Source of the DNA: Bradyrhizobium sp. WBAH42
Lineage (GTDB): Bacteria > Pseudomonadota > Alphaproteobacteria > Rhizobiales > Xanthobacteraceae
Length of the DNA: 64,000 bases
Direction: 5' to 3'
Assembly: GCF_024585265.1 (NCBI RefSeq)
Contig: NZ_CP036533.1
Coordinates: forward strand, 4,535,001-4,599,000
Shown: one piece after another, positions 38,116-47,176 of the stretch
Layout: each line of letters begins with the position of its first letter
Position numbering within the stretch: position 1 is the first letter of the stretch
Notes under the pieces: generated by a model
Told to the model about the DNA's origin: nothing
Database searches by the model: none
What the model saw: only the letters and a program-made list of their open reading frames with translations
Made by a program: the position numbers and the translations under genes

Positions 38116-39435
38116 ATGCAAGACTTTACCCGCCGGTCTCTGCTCCAAGGCGGCACCGCTCTGGCCGCAACCGGCATGCTGACGGGGCCGGCACTGTTCG
38201 ACTTCGCCAGGGCCTGGGCGCAGAGCGCGCCCTGGAAGGCCGAGCCCGGCGCCAAGCTGACCGTGATGCGCTGGAAGCGCTTCGTGCCGGCGGAGGACGA
38301 CGCGTTCAACGCGATGGTGGCGGCATTCAAGGCCGCGACCGGCACCGAGATGAACGTATTCAGCGAGTCCTTCGAGGACGTGCAGCCGAAGGCATCCGTT
38401 GCAGCCAACACGGGCTCCGGCCTCGACGTCGCCTGGGGCCTGCACACATTGCCGCAGCTGTTCCCGACCAAAGTCCTGAAAATGAACGATGTCGCCGACT
38501 ATCTCGGCAAGAAATATGGCGGCTGGACGGACGCTGCAGCAAAGACCTGCAAGCTTGGCGAAGACTGGCTGGGCATCCCTGTCGCGACCAACGGCGGCTA
38601 TATGACCTACCGGAAGTCGGCGACGGACAAAGCGGGCTTCAAGGAATTCCCGAAAGATTTCCCAAGCTTCCTGGAGATGTGCAAAGCGCTCAAGGCGAAC
38701 AACACGCCGGCCGGCTTTGCCCTCGGACATGCGAGCGGCGATGCCAACGGCTGGCTGCACTGGATCCTCTGGGGCCACAATGCGTGGACTGTCAATGAGA
38801 AGGATCAGGTCAGCATCAATTCGCCCGAGACCGCAAAGGCGCTAGAGTATTGCAAAGCGCTTTACGAGACTTTCATCCCAGGCACGCCTTCCTGGAACGA
38901 CTCATCCAATAATAAGGCGTACCTGGCCGGTGAACTCTATTGCACCCTCAACGGCATTTCGATCTATGTTGCCGCCAAGACCGATCCTACCAAGAAGGAA
39001 CTGGCGGAAGATACCTATCACGCGCTGCACCCGGTCGGACCGATCGGCAAGCCGACCGAGCTGCAGCTTACGCTGCCGATCCTCGCCTTCAACTTCACCA
39101 AATATCCGAACGCGGCGAAGGCCTTCGTCGCCTTCATGCTGGAGAAGGAGAACTACGAGAAGTGGCTGGACGGCGCGCAAGGCTATCTGCAGCAGACCTT
39201 GAACGCCTATGAATCGGCGTCGGTCTGGACGGCCGATCCCAAGAACGCCGTGTACTCGCAGGCCTCCAAGCGCACGCTGCCGGCGTCCGGCATCGGCACC
39301 GTCGGCGAGAAGGCGGCGACCGCGATCGCCGATTTCATCGTCGTCGACATGTTCGCCAATTACTGCACCGGCGCCAAGGATGCGAAGGGCGCGATGGCCG
39401 AAGCCGAGCGCCAGCTGAAGCGCATCTATCGCTGA
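38116..39435 (+). CDS. Sugar ABC transporter substrate-binding protein (Tat-exported)
   Basis: Protein of 439 residues. The twin-arginine signal DFTRRSLLQGGTALAATG and a hydrophobic stretch to a cleavage region near ARAWAQ indicate Tat export. The mature part is a cluster D (family 1) solute-binding protein with Trp-rich ligand loops (WKRFVPAEDD, DVAWGLHTLPQLF, GWLHWILWGHNAW). AGGGAGG precedes the ATG. It delivers its ligand to the two permeases. A GC-rich hairpin follows the stop and may stabilise this mRNA segment. The ligand is not deducible, but linkage to the dehydratase suggests a sugar, sugar acid or polyol. Confidence 0.92.
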   Translation: MQDFTRRSLLQGGTALAATGMLTGPALFDFARAWAQSAPWKAEPGAKLTVMRWKRFVPAEDDAFNAMVAAFKAATGTEMNVFSESFEDVQPKASVAANTGSGLDVAWGLHTLPQLFPTKVLKMNDVADYLGKKYGGWTDAAAKTCKLGEDWLGIPVATNGGYMTYRKSATDKAGFKEFPKDFPSFLEMCKALKANNTPAGFALGHASGDANGWLHWILWGHNAWTVNEKDQVSINSPETAKALEYCKALYETFIPGTPSWNDSSNNKAYLAGELYCTLNGISIYVAAKTDPTKKELAEDTYHALHPVGPIGKPTELQLTLPILAFNFTKYPNAAKAFVAFMLEKENYEKWLDGAQGYLQQTLNAYESASVWTADPKNAVYSQASKRTLPASGIGTVGEKAATAIADFIVVDMFANYCTGAKDAKGAMAEAERQLKRIYR

Positions 39436-39446
39436 ACGGTCACGGG

Positions 39447-39470
39447 GCGGGCGGCTCTTGGGCCGCCCGC
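39447..39470 (+). terminator. Intercistronic hairpin after the binding-protein gene
   Basis: GCGGGCGGC-TCTTGG-GCCGCCCGC is a perfect 9-base GC stem 11 bases beyond the stop, with no T run. Such hairpins after binding-protein genes commonly protect the upstream mRNA and reduce downstream transcription, giving more binding protein than permease. Confidence 0.65.
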
Positions 39471-39500
39471 TCGTCAACATTTCGATCAGGGATATCGGGC

Positions 39501-40454
39501 ATGGCTGATGTCGCAATTCCCCGGGCCAAGCCTCAGTTGAGCGAGGACAGCGTCTGGACCCAGCTCAAACACAATCGCAACTGGCTGGGCTTCTGGTTCA
39601 TGGTGCCGGCCATGGCCTTCCTGATCTTCTTCCTGGCCTATCCGCTCGGGCTCGGCATCTGGCTGTCCTTCACGGACACGCGTATCGGCAGGGTCGGGCA
39701 CTTCGTCGCCACCGAGAACTATGAGTGGTTGTGGGACGATTCCATCTTCTGGCTGTCGGTGTTCAACACGCTGCTCTACACCTTCGTCGCCAGCGCCCTC
39801 AAATTCGCGATCGGCCTCTACCTCGCGCTGCTGCTGAACGAGAACATGCCGTTCAAGGCGATGCTGCGCGCGATGGTCCTGATTCCCTTCATCGTGCCGA
39901 CGGTGCTCTCGGCGCTGGCGTTCTGGTGGATCTTCGACTCGCAATTCTCCATCATCTCCTGGTCGCTGAAGCATCTCGGCCTGATCAACCAGAACATCAA
40001 CTTCCTCGGCGACACGACCTGGGCACGCATTTGCGTGATCTTCGCCAATATCTGGCGCGGCGTGCCCTTCGTGGCGATCACGCTGCTCGCAGGGCTGCAG
40101 ACCGTCTCGCCCTCGCTCTATGAAGCGGCGACGCTCGACGGCGCCACGCGCTGGCAGAATTTCCGCTACATCACCTATCCGCTGCTGACGCCGATCATCG
40201 CCGTGGTGATGACCTTCTCCGTGCTCTTCACCTTCACCGATTTCCAGCTGATCTGGGCGATGACGCGTGGCGGCCCGGTCAACGCCACTCACCTGATGGC
40301 GACCCTGTCCTATCAGCGCGCGATCATCGCCGGGCAGCTCGGCGAGGGCGCCGCGATCTCCAGCGCGATGATTCCGTTCCTGCTCGCCGCCATCATGGTC
40401 TCGTGGTTCGGATTGCAGCGCCGGAAGTGGCAGCAGGGAGAGAGCAATGACTGA
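39501..40454 (+). CDS. Sugar ABC transporter permease (MalF/UgpA-like)
   Basis: Protein of 317 residues with six transmembrane helices, TM1 at about 32-55 (FWFMVPAMAFLIFFLAYPLG). The ATPase-contact EAA loop reads YEAATLDGATRWQNFRYITYPLLTP. It pairs with the next gene, whose ATG overlaps its end by 8 bases, to form the transmembrane channel of the importer. Confidence 0.94.
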   Translation: MADVAIPRAKPQLSEDSVWTQLKHNRNWLGFWFMVPAMAFLIFFLAYPLGLGIWLSFTDTRIGRVGHFVATENYEWLWDDSIFWLSVFNTLLYTFVASALKFAIGLYLALLLNENMPFKAMLRAMVLIPFIVPTVLSALAFWWIFDSQFSIISWSLKHLGLINQNINFLGDTTWARICVIFANIWRGVPFVAITLLAGLQTVSPSLYEAATLDGATRWQNFRYITYPLLTPIIAVVMTFSVLFTFTDFQLIWAMTRGGPVNATHLMATLSYQRAIIAGQLGEGAAISSAMIPFLLAAIMVSWFGLQRRKWQQGESND

Positions 40455-41373
40455 CCTGCCCACCAGATCCATCGATCTCAAGAATGTGCTGTCGGGCTCG
40501 GCGCCTACGGCCGATCACAGCGAGGGCATGAGCTATCTGCAGTCGGTGCCGCGCAGGCTCGTGACGCTGTATCTGCCGCTCACGATCATCGTCGTCGTCC
40601 TGCTGTTCCCGTTCTACTGGATGGCGCTGACCTCAGTGAAGCCCGACGAGCAGCTGCTCGATCTCGACAAGTACAACCCGTTCTGGACCTGGAGCCCGAC
40701 GTTCAAGCATTTCTACAAGCTGCTGTTCGAGAGCTATTATCCGCACTGGCTCTGGAACACGATGTACGTCGCGGTTTGCGCCACGATCCTGTCGATCATC
40801 GCATCGGTGCTCGCGGCCTACGCCATCGTGCGCTTGCGTTACAAGGGCGCCAATCTCGTCGGCGGCCTGATCTTCCTCGCCTATCTGGTGCCGCCGTCGA
40901 TCCTGTTCATTCCGCTGGCCACCGTCGTGTTTCAGTACGGCCTGTTCGACTCGCCGCTGGCGCTGATCCTGACCTATCCGACCATCCTGATCCCGTTCTC
41001 GACCTGGCTGTTGATGGGCTATTTCAAGACCATCCCGTTCGAGCTCGAGGAATGCGCGCTGATCGACGGGGCGAGCCGCTGGCAAATCCTGATCAAGATC
41101 GTGCTGCCGCTCGCAATTCCCGGCCTGATCTCGGCCTTCATCTTCTGCTTCACGCTGTGCTGGAACGAGTTCATCTACGCTCTGACGTTCCTGCAATCGA
41201 CCAGCAACAAGACCGTGCCGGTCGCGATCGTCAACGAGTTCGTGGACGGCGACATCTACCGCTGGGGTTCGCTGATGGCGGGCGCGCTGGCCGGCTCGTT
41301 GCCGCTCGTGATCCTTTACGCCTTCTTCGTGGAGCATTATGTGTCGGCGATGACCGGCGCCGTGAAGGAATGA
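40447..41373 (+). CDS. Sugar ABC transporter permease (MalG/UgpE-like)
   Basis: Protein of 308 residues with six transmembrane helices, first at about 40-60 (LYLPLTIIVVVLLFPFYWMAL). The EAA-loop is LEECALIDGASRWQILIKIVLPLAIPGLI. Second permease of the importer; its start overlaps the preceding gene. The next gene follows after 75 bases with its own ribosome binding site. Confidence 0.94.
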   Translation: MTDLPTRSIDLKNVLSGSAPTADHSEGMSYLQSVPRRLVTLYLPLTIIVVVLLFPFYWMALTSVKPDEQLLDLDKYNPFWTWSPTFKHFYKLLFESYYPHWLWNTMYVAVCATILSIIASVLAAYAIVRLRYKGANLVGGLIFLAYLVPPSILFIPLATVVFQYGLFDSPLALILTYPTILIPFSTWLLMGYFKTIPFELEECALIDGASRWQILIKIVLPLAIPGLISAFIFCFTLCWNEFIYALTFLQSTSNKTVPVAIVNEFVDGDIYRWGSLMAGALAGSLPLVILYAFFVEHYVSAMTGAVKE

Positions 41374-41448
41374 TCGCGGGGCCTGCCGGGGGTGCGCCAA
41401 TGGGTTTCAAGAGCGGCGCGCTCCGGCCAATAAGAAGGAGTTGAGCTC

Positions 41449-42435
41449 TTGCACATTCTGGTTCTCGGCGCCGCCGGCATGGTCGGCCGCAAACTCTGTG
41501 AACGGCTGCTGCGCGACGGCCGGCTCGGCAAGAGCGACATCACGAAATTGACCATGCACGACGTGGTCGAGCCGAAGAAGCCGGAGAAGGCCGGTTTCCC
41601 GGTCGAGACCGTGTCGGGCGATTTCGCCGTCCCGGGCGCCGCCGAGAAGCTGATCGCAGGCCGCCCCGACGTGATCTTCCATCTCGCCGCGATCGTCTCC
41701 GGCGAGGCCGAGCTCGATTTCGACAAGGGCTATCGCATCAATCTCGACGGCACGCGGATGCTGCTCGATGCGATCCGCCTTGCGGGCGGCGGCTACAAGC
41801 CGCGCGTGGTGTTCACGTCCTCGATCGCGGTGTTCGGCGCGCCGTTTCCCGATGCGATCGGCGATGAGTTCTTCCATACCCCGCTGCTCAGCTACGGCAC
41901 CCAGAAGGCGATCGGAGAGTTGCTGCTCGCCGACTATTCCCGCCGCGGCTTCCTCGACGGCATCGGCATCCGCCTGCCGACCATCTGCATCCGGCCGGGC
42001 CTGCCCAACAAGGCGGCCTCGGGCTTCTTCTCCAACATCCTGCGTGAGCCGCTGGCCGGCAAGGAAGCGGTCCTTCCCGTATCCGAGGACGTCCGCCACT
42101 GGCACGCCACGCCGCGCTCGGCCGTCGGCTTCCTGCTTCACGCCGGCACCATGGATCTCGCCACCGTCGGCCCGCGCCGCAACCTGACCATGCCCGGCCT
42201 GTCGGCGACGGTCGGCGAGCAGATCGCCGCCTTGAAGCGGGTTGCGGGCGAGAAGGTCGCCGCGCGCATCAAGCGCGAGCCCGATCCCTTCATCGTCGGC
42301 ATCGTCGGCGGCTGGCCGCGCAATTTCGACGCCAGGCGGTCGCGCGAGCTCGGCTTCACCACCGCCGAGAAGACGTTCGACGATATCATCCGCATTCACA
42401 TCGAAGACGAGCTCGGCGGCAATTTCGTCGCCTGA
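41449..42435 (+). CDS. denD: NAD-dependent epimerase/dehydratase family, D-erythronate dehydrogenase (DenD)-like
   Basis: Protein of 328 residues starting at TTG 41449, supported by AAGGAG 8 bases upstream and by the first residues of the fold (HILVLGAAGMVGRKL). The Rossmann GxxGxxG, VIFHLAAIVSGEAELDFDKGY, catalytic Ser in FTSSIAVFG and YGTQKAIGELLL (Tyr-x3-Lys) are present. VRHWHATPRSAVGFLLHA and GLSATVGEQIAAL fit the DenD group, which oxidises D-erythronate to 2-keto-D-erythronate. No DenB or OtnK partner is in the window, so here it may oxidise another aldonate or sugar. Confidence 0.75.
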   Translation: MHILVLGAAGMVGRKLCERLLRDGRLGKSDITKLTMHDVVEPKKPEKAGFPVETVSGDFAVPGAAEKLIAGRPDVIFHLAAIVSGEAELDFDKGYRINLDGTRMLLDAIRLAGGGYKPRVVFTSSIAVFGAPFPDAIGDEFFHTPLLSYGTQKAIGELLLADYSRRGFLDGIGIRLPTICIRPGLPNKAASGFFSNILREPLAGKEAVLPVSEDVRHWHATPRSAVGFLLHAGTMDLATVGPRRNLTMPGLSATVGEQIAALKRVAGEKVAARIKREPDPFIVGIVGGWPRNFDARRSRELGFTTAEKTFDDIIRIHIEDELGGNFVA

Positions 42436-42456
42436 CCTCCGACAGAGCGGGCCCTG

Positions 42457-43428
42457 ATGATGGCGAGCGCTGCTTGCATCGGTGAATGCATGGTCGAGCT
42501 CCGGCAGGCCCAAGGCGGCGCGTCTGCCGGGCAGGGCGGTGGTCTCTACTCACGCGGCTTCGGCGGCGACACCCTCAACACGGCCGTGTATCTGGCCCGG
42601 CTGGACGTCAAGGTCGACTATCTCACCGCGCTTGGCGACGATGCCCTGAGCGATGAGATGGTCGCGGCCTGGAATGCGGAAGGCGTCGGCACGCGGCGTG
42701 TCGTGCGGCTCGCGGGCAAGCTGCCCGGCCTCTATATCATCCAGACGGATGGCAGGGGCGAGCGCCAGTTCTTCCACTGGCGCGACAGCGCGGCGGCGCG
42801 GCAGCTGATGAGCCTGCCGGAGACCGACGAGCTGCTCAACTCGCTGATGAGCTACGACATCGTCTATCTCTCCGCCATCACGCTCTCGATCTACGACGCG
42901 GCCGGGCGCGATCGGCTGTTCGGCGCGATCAAGCGCGCGCGCCTGCTCGGCACCCGCTTCGTGTTCGACACCAATTTCCGCGCGCGCGGCTGGCCGGACC
43001 GCGATATCGCGCGGGAGGTGTTTGCCACCGCCTTCGCGGCCGCCGACATCGTGCTGACCTCGACCGAGGACCTGCTCGCGCTGCACCCCGGAGAAAGTCA
43101 GGACCAGCTGATGGCGCGCATCCCGACCCCGGAGCTGGTGTTCCGTCTGCCCGAGCCGGTGAGCCTGTTGCGCTACCCCGGCGGCGCCAGCGAGGTCCGC
43201 GCCGAGCCGATGACCAAGCCCGTGGTCGATACCACCGCCGCCGGCGACAGCTTCGCCGCCGCCTATATCGCGGCCCGGCTCGCCGGCGCCGAGCCGGTCG
43301 AGGCGGCCGAGGCCGGACATCGCCTCGCCAGCCTCGTGATCTGCTATCCCGGCGCCATCATTCCGGGCTATGCCATGCCGCCGAAGAAGCGGCACCGGCC
43401 GGCGGCCTCCCGCCAGGCCAGCAAGTAA
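42457..43428 (+). CDS. kdgK: PfkB family carbohydrate kinase, 2-keto-3-deoxygluconate kinase-like
   Basis: Protein of 323 residues with the ribokinase fold: GECMVELRQ, the glycine-rich GFGGDTLNTAVYLARL, YLTALGDDALSDEM, and the C-terminal ATP/anion-hole motif DTTAAGDSFAAAYIA with catalytic Asp. It would phosphorylate KDG to KDPG, matching the aldolase gene 25 bases downstream. ATG 42457 is followed by a second ATG three bases on; either could start the protein. Confidence 0.88.
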   Translation: MMASAACIGECMVELRQAQGGASAGQGGGLYSRGFGGDTLNTAVYLARLDVKVDYLTALGDDALSDEMVAAWNAEGVGTRRVVRLAGKLPGLYIIQTDGRGERQFFHWRDSAAARQLMSLPETDELLNSLMSYDIVYLSAITLSIYDAAGRDRLFGAIKRARLLGTRFVFDTNFRARGWPDRDIAREVFATAFAAADIVLTSTEDLLALHPGESQDQLMARIPTPELVFRLPEPVSLLRYPGGASEVRAEPMTKPVVDTTAAGDSFAAAYIAARLAGAEPVEAAEAGHRLASLVICYPGAIIPGYAMPPKKRHRPAASRQASK

Positions 43429-43453
43429 ACAGCGACCAAATGAGTCGAGAGCT

Positions 43454-44104
43454 ATGACCACGGCTGCCCAACAGAACCATCTCGTCGCGCTGTTCAAGGC
43501 TGCGACAGTCATTCCCGTCCTCACCATCGAGCGCATCCAGGACGCCGTGCCGCTGGCGCGCGCGCTGGTTGCCGGCGGTGTCCGCACGCTGGAGGTGACC
43601 TTGCGCACGCCCGTTGCGATCGAGGCGGCGCGCGCGGTGATGAACGAGGTCCCTGAGGCGGTCGTCGGCATCGGCACCATTCTCAATCCGGCCGACTTCA
43701 GCCGGGTCGAGAAGCTTGGCGTCGCGTTCGGCATCAGCCCGGGCCTGACCCCCGATCTCCTCAAGGCCGCGACCGACAGCTCCTTGCCCTTCGCGCCGGG
43801 CATTGCCACGGCATCCGAGCTGATGATGGCGCTGTCGTACGGTTTCGACGTCGCAAAGTTCTTCCCGGCGGAGCAGGCCGGCGGCATCAAGGGCTTGCGT
43901 GCCCTCGGCGGGCCATTCCCGAACGTGCGGTTCTGCCCGACCGGCGGGGTGGGCGAGGCCAATGCCGCGACCTGGCTGGCCGAACCCAATGTCGTTGCGG
44001 TCGGCGGGTCCTGGCTGTGCCCGACAGGGGAGATCCGGGCCGGGAACTGGGCCGGCATAACTGCCATCTGCGAGCGGACCCTCAAGGCGCTGAAAGCCGC
44101 GTGA
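43454..44104 (+). CDS. eda: KDPG/KHG aldolase
   Basis: Protein of 216 residues. LFKAATVIPVLTIERIQDAVPLARALVAGGVRTLEVTLRT, with the catalytic Glu in LEVTLRT and the Schiff-base Lys in DVAKFFPAEQ, is typical of Eda; RFCPTGGVGEAN is the phosphate loop. It cleaves KDPG to pyruvate and glyceraldehyde 3-phosphate, closing an Entner-Doudoroff-type route. Start ATG 43454 is chosen over the open frame extending to 43370, which is a shadow of the kinase gene. Last gene of the rightward sugar operon; a hairpin follows. Confidence 0.92.
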   Translation: MTTAAQQNHLVALFKAATVIPVLTIERIQDAVPLARALVAGGVRTLEVTLRTPVAIEAARAVMNEVPEAVVGIGTILNPADFSRVEKLGVAFGISPGLTPDLLKAATDSSLPFAPGIATASELMMALSYGFDVAKFFPAEQAGGIKGLRALGGPFPNVRFCPTGGVGEANAATWLAEPNVVAVGGSWLCPTGEIRAGNWAGITAICERTLKALKAA

Positions 44105-44105
44105 A

Positions 44106-44146
44106 GTCTTGTCATCCCTGGGCTAAGACTTAGCTCAGGACAAGAC
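44106..44146 (+). terminator. Two-part hairpin after the aldolase gene
   Basis: GTCTTGTC (44106-44113) pairs with GACAAGAC (44139-44146), and inside it CTGGGCTAAG-A-CTTAGCTCAG pairs with one mismatch. It overlaps the last bases of the aldolase stop region, and no T run follows. It separates the sugar operon from the thiolase gene, so a terminator or processing site is likely. Confidence 0.55.
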
Positions 44147-44164
44147 CTGCAGGGAGAGACGACC

Positions 44165-45334
44165 ATGACCGCCAGCATCGTCGGATGGGCGCATACGCCG
44201 TTCGGCAAGTTCGACACTGAAACCGTCGAAAGCCTCGTCACCCGCGTCGCCAATGAGGCGCTCGCCGATGCCGGCATTTCGGCCTCCGACGTCGACGAGA
44301 TCGTGCTCGGCCACTTCAACGCCGGCTTCTCGCCCCAGGATTTCACCGCGTCGCTGGTGCTGCAGGCCGACCCCAAGCTGCGCTTCAAGCCGGCGACCCG
44401 CGTCGAGAACGCCTGCGCCACGGGATCTGCCGCCGTGCACCAGGGCCTGCGCGCGATTGCCGCAGGGGCTGCCAAGATCGTGTTGGTCGTCGGCGTCGAG
44501 CAGATGACGCGCACGCCGGGCCCGGAGATCGGCAAGAATCTGCTCAAGGCGTCCTACCTGCCCGAAGACGGCGACACGGTCGGCGGCTTCGCCGGCGTGT
44601 TTGGCAAGATCGCCAGCTCCTATTTCCAGAAATATGGCGACCAGTCCGATGCGCTGGCGCTGATCGCGGCCAAGAACCACAAGAACGGCGTCGCCAATCC
44701 CTTCGCCCAGATGCGCAAGGACTTTGGCTTCGACTTCTGCCGCGCCGAGAGCGAGAAGAACCCTTACGTCGCCGGCCCCCTGAAGCGCACCGACTGCTCG
44801 CTGGTCTCCGACGGTGCCGCCGCCCTGGTGCTGGCCGATGCCGAGACGGCCAAGGGCATGACCAAGTCGATCGGCTTCCGCGCCACCGCGCATGCCCAGG
44901 ACTTCCTGCCGATGTCCAAGCGCGACATCCTGCAGTTCGAGGGCTGCACCGTAGCCTGGCAGCGCGCGCTGGAGAAGGCCGGTGTCACGCTGTCCGATCT
45001 CTCCTTCGTCGAGACCCATGACTGCTTCACGGTTGCCGAGCTGATCGAGTACGAAGCCATGGGCCTGACGCCGAAGGGGCAGGGTGCCCGTGCCATCAAG
45101 GAAGGCTGGACGCTGAAGGACGGCAAGCTGCCGGTCAATCCGTCCGGCGGCCTGAAGGCCAAGGGCCATCCGATCGGCGCCACCGGCGTCTCCATGCATG
45201 TGATGACCGCGATGCAGCTCGCAGGCCAGGCGCCCGAGGGCATGCAGCTCAAGAACGCCAAGCTCGGCGGCATCTTCAACATGGGCGGGGCGGCCGTCGC
45301 CAACTACGTTTCGGTGCTCGAGCCGCTCAAGTAG
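44165..45334 (+). CDS. Thiolase family acetyl-CoA acetyltransferase
   Basis: Protein of 389 residues. The nucleophilic Cys is in RVENACATGSAAVHQG, the catalytic His in GLKAKGHPIGATG, and the FVETHDCFTVAEL loop carries the second Cys/His region of SCP-x/acetyl-CoA acetyltransferase-like thiolases. It condenses or cleaves acyl-CoA. AGGGAGAGACG precedes the ATG. It is the first gene of an acyl-CoA region, but a palindromic repeat and a small gene separate it from the CoA-transferase. Confidence 0.9.
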   Translation: MTASIVGWAHTPFGKFDTETVESLVTRVANEALADAGISASDVDEIVLGHFNAGFSPQDFTASLVLQADPKLRFKPATRVENACATGSAAVHQGLRAIAAGAAKIVLVVGVEQMTRTPGPEIGKNLLKASYLPEDGDTVGGFAGVFGKIASSYFQKYGDQSDALALIAAKNHKNGVANPFAQMRKDFGFDFCRAESEKNPYVAGPLKRTDCSLVSDGAAALVLADAETAKGMTKSIGFRATAHAQDFLPMSKRDILQFEGCTVAWQRALEKAGVTLSDLSFVETHDCFTVAELIEYEAMGLTPKGQGARAIKEGWTLKDGKLPVNPSGGLKAKGHPIGATGVSMHVMTAMQLAGQAPEGMQLKNAKLGGIFNMGGAAVANYVSVLEPLK

Positions 45335-45340
45335 GCTCTC

Positions 45341-45430
45341 GTAGGGTGGGCAAGGGCGCGAAAGCGCCATGCCCACCTTTTTCCTTGCGCTAGATCATGG
45401 TGGGCACGCTGCGCTTTGCCCACCCTACGG
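45341..45430. repeat. Palindromic intergenic repeat (GTAGGGTGGGCA family)
   Basis: GTAGGGTGGGCAAGG at the left is mirrored by TTTGCCCACCCTACGG at the right, with GCCCACC and GGTGGGC inside as a second pair. This is a common mobile repeat in rhizobial genomes. Confidence 0.75.
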
Positions 45431-45458
45431 CTCCTGATTGAAAGACGAGACGCGCATC

Positions 45459-45665
45459 ATGAGCAATGCCTACGAAGACTCTCTCTCCCTCGAAGCACTC
45501 AACGATCGTATCGCGATCCTCGAGGACAATATCCGCCAGCTCATCGAGCAGGCCGCTGCCGCTTCCGGCGAGCAGAACGAGTCGCGCATCGCCGACCGCA
45601 TCAACCAGCAGAACGACGAGCTCGAGCGGCTCCTGAAGATCCGGGAATCCCGTCAGAAGAAATAG
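45459..45665 (+). CDS. Small coiled-coil protein, hypothetical
   Basis: Protein of 68 residues (MSNAYEDSLSLEALNDRIAI...). Heptads of Leu/Ile with acidic and polar residues (LNDRIAILEDNIRQLIEQ, DELERLLKIRESRQKK) indicate a coiled coil. The ATG at 45459 is preferred to a TTG at 45438. No family assignment; it could be a SlyX-like peptide by shape only. Confidence 0.65.
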   Translation: MSNAYEDSLSLEALNDRIAILEDNIRQLIEQAAAASGEQNESRIADRINQQNDELERLLKIRESRQKK

Positions 45666-45788
45666 CGGCCGATGTCGCTCCGCGGCGCATGCCGCCATAC
45701 GCCGGCCGCCCTTGCGCGCGCGGCGCCACTGCCGTTAGCTGGACCGAAATCGCCGGGCATTTGAGCCCGGCGCAATCGGGAGCGAACG

Positions 45789-46988
45789 ATGGGGCCGCTG
45801 AAGGGCATCAAGGTCATCGACATGACCACCGTGCTGATGGGGCCCTATGCGACCCAGATGCTCGGGGACTACGGTGCCGACGTCATCAAGGTGGAGTCGC
45901 TGGACGGCGACGTCACCCGTCTGATCGGACCGATGCGTCACGCCGGCATGGGTCCGGTGTTCCTCAACACCAACCGCAGCAAGCGCTCGATCTGCCTCGA
46001 TCTGAAGAAGCCTGCGGGGCGCGAAGCCGTGCTGCGGCTTCTGAAGGACGCCGACGTCTTGGTCTACAACGTCCGCCCGCAGGCCATGGCGCGGCTGCAG
46101 CTCGGCTACGACGTCGTCTCCGCCATCAACCCGCGCCTCGTCTATGCCGGCGTGTTCGGCTTCGGCCAGGACGGCCCTTATGCTGCAAAACCCGCTTACG
46201 ACGACCTGATCCAGGGCGCCACCGCGTTGCCGGCGCTGATGGCGCAGACCGGGGACGGCGTGCCGCGCTATGTGCCGAACGCGCTCGTGGACCGCATCGT
46301 TGGCATCACCGCGGTCGGCGCGATCTGCGCCAGCCTTGTGCACCGCGACCGCACCGGCCGCGGCCAGCGCGTCGACATTCCGATGTTCGAGACCATGGCC
46401 GGCTTCGTCATGGGCGATCACATGGGCGGGCTGACCTATGAGCCGCCGCTCGACAAGGGCGGCTATGCCCGCCATCTCTCGCGCGACCGCAGGCCGTACA
46501 AGACCTCTGACGGCTATCTCAGCGTCATCGTCTACAACGACAAGCAATGGGAGAATTTTTTCAAGGCCACGGGACGCGACGACCTGCGCGCCGATCCCAA
46601 ATTTGCAACCTTTGCCGGCCGCGCCGCCAATATCGACATCGTCTATGCCGAGCTCGCCCGCATCTTCGAGACGCGCACCACGGCGGAGTGGATCGATCTG
46701 CTGACGAAGGCCGACGTGCCGGTCATGCCGATGCACGATCTCGCCTCGATCCTGCACGACGAGCATCTGGAGGCGACCGGCTTCTTCCCGGTGGTCACTC
46801 ATCCGACCGAAGGCCCGATCCGCAGCATGAAGGTGACGGCGACCTGGTCGGAGACAGAGGCAGAGCCGGTACGCCTGGCGCCGCGGCTCAACGAGCACGG
46901 CGCCGAGATCTTGCGCGAGATCGGATACTCGGCCGACGAGATCGCCGCCATGGTGCGCGGCGGCGTTACGCGCGGAGCGCCGGAGTAG
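45789..46988 (+). CDS. CaiB/BaiF (class III) CoA-transferase
   Basis: Protein of 399 residues. GIKVIDMTTVLMGPYATQMLGDYGADVIKVE is the family N-terminus. The catalytic Asp is probably the one in PAYDDLIQGATAL, followed by GDGVPRYVPNALVDRI and the C-terminal domain (LTKADVPVMPMHDLASIL). It moves CoA between carboxylic acids, activating an unknown acid. GGGAGCG lies before the ATG. It is next to two thiolase-type genes, so the acid may enter a beta-oxidation-like route. Confidence 0.92.
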   Translation: MGPLKGIKVIDMTTVLMGPYATQMLGDYGADVIKVESLDGDVTRLIGPMRHAGMGPVFLNTNRSKRSICLDLKKPAGREAVLRLLKDADVLVYNVRPQAMARLQLGYDVVSAINPRLVYAGVFGFGQDGPYAAKPAYDDLIQGATALPALMAQTGDGVPRYVPNALVDRIVGITAVGAICASLVHRDRTGRGQRVDIPMFETMAGFVMGDHMGGLTYEPPLDKGGYARHLSRDRRPYKTSDGYLSVIVYNDKQWENFFKATGRDDLRADPKFATFAGRAANIDIVYAELARIFETRTTAEWIDLLTKADVPVMPMHDLASILHDEHLEATGFFPVVTHPTEGPIRSMKVTATWSETEAEPVRLAPRLNEHGAEILREIGYSADEIAAMVRGGVTRGAPE

Positions 46989-47020
46989 GGGGAAGGTATG
47001 GCGCGCAATCTCTCATCCGT

Positions 47021-47159
47021 CATTCCGGGGCGCGACGAAGTCGCGAGCTCTGGTGCGCAGTTGCGCACCTGAGAATCCATAACCACGATCGGGAGTATGG
47101 ATTCTCAGGTGCGCAACTGCGCACCAGGGCTCGCGCCAAGGGGCGCGCCCCGGAATGAC
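47021..47159. repeat. Long perfect palindrome between the CoA-transferase and thiolase genes
   Basis: A 30-base perfect inverted repeat (47051-47080 and 47097-47126) with a 16-base spacer is flanked by outer arms CATTCCGGGGCGCG and GCGCGCCCCGGAATG. The inner arm GGTGCGCAGTTGCGCACC is itself nearly palindromic. The whole 139-base element could fold into one hairpin. It resembles mobile rhizobial intergenic repeats, but the arms are unusually exact. Confidence 0.85.
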
Positions 47160-47176
47160 AGAGGAGAAGGCCCGCC

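Noticed and set aside
42550..44547. 665-codon leftward open frame
   Set aside because: Antisense to the kinase, aldolase and thiolase genes and without recognisable domains.
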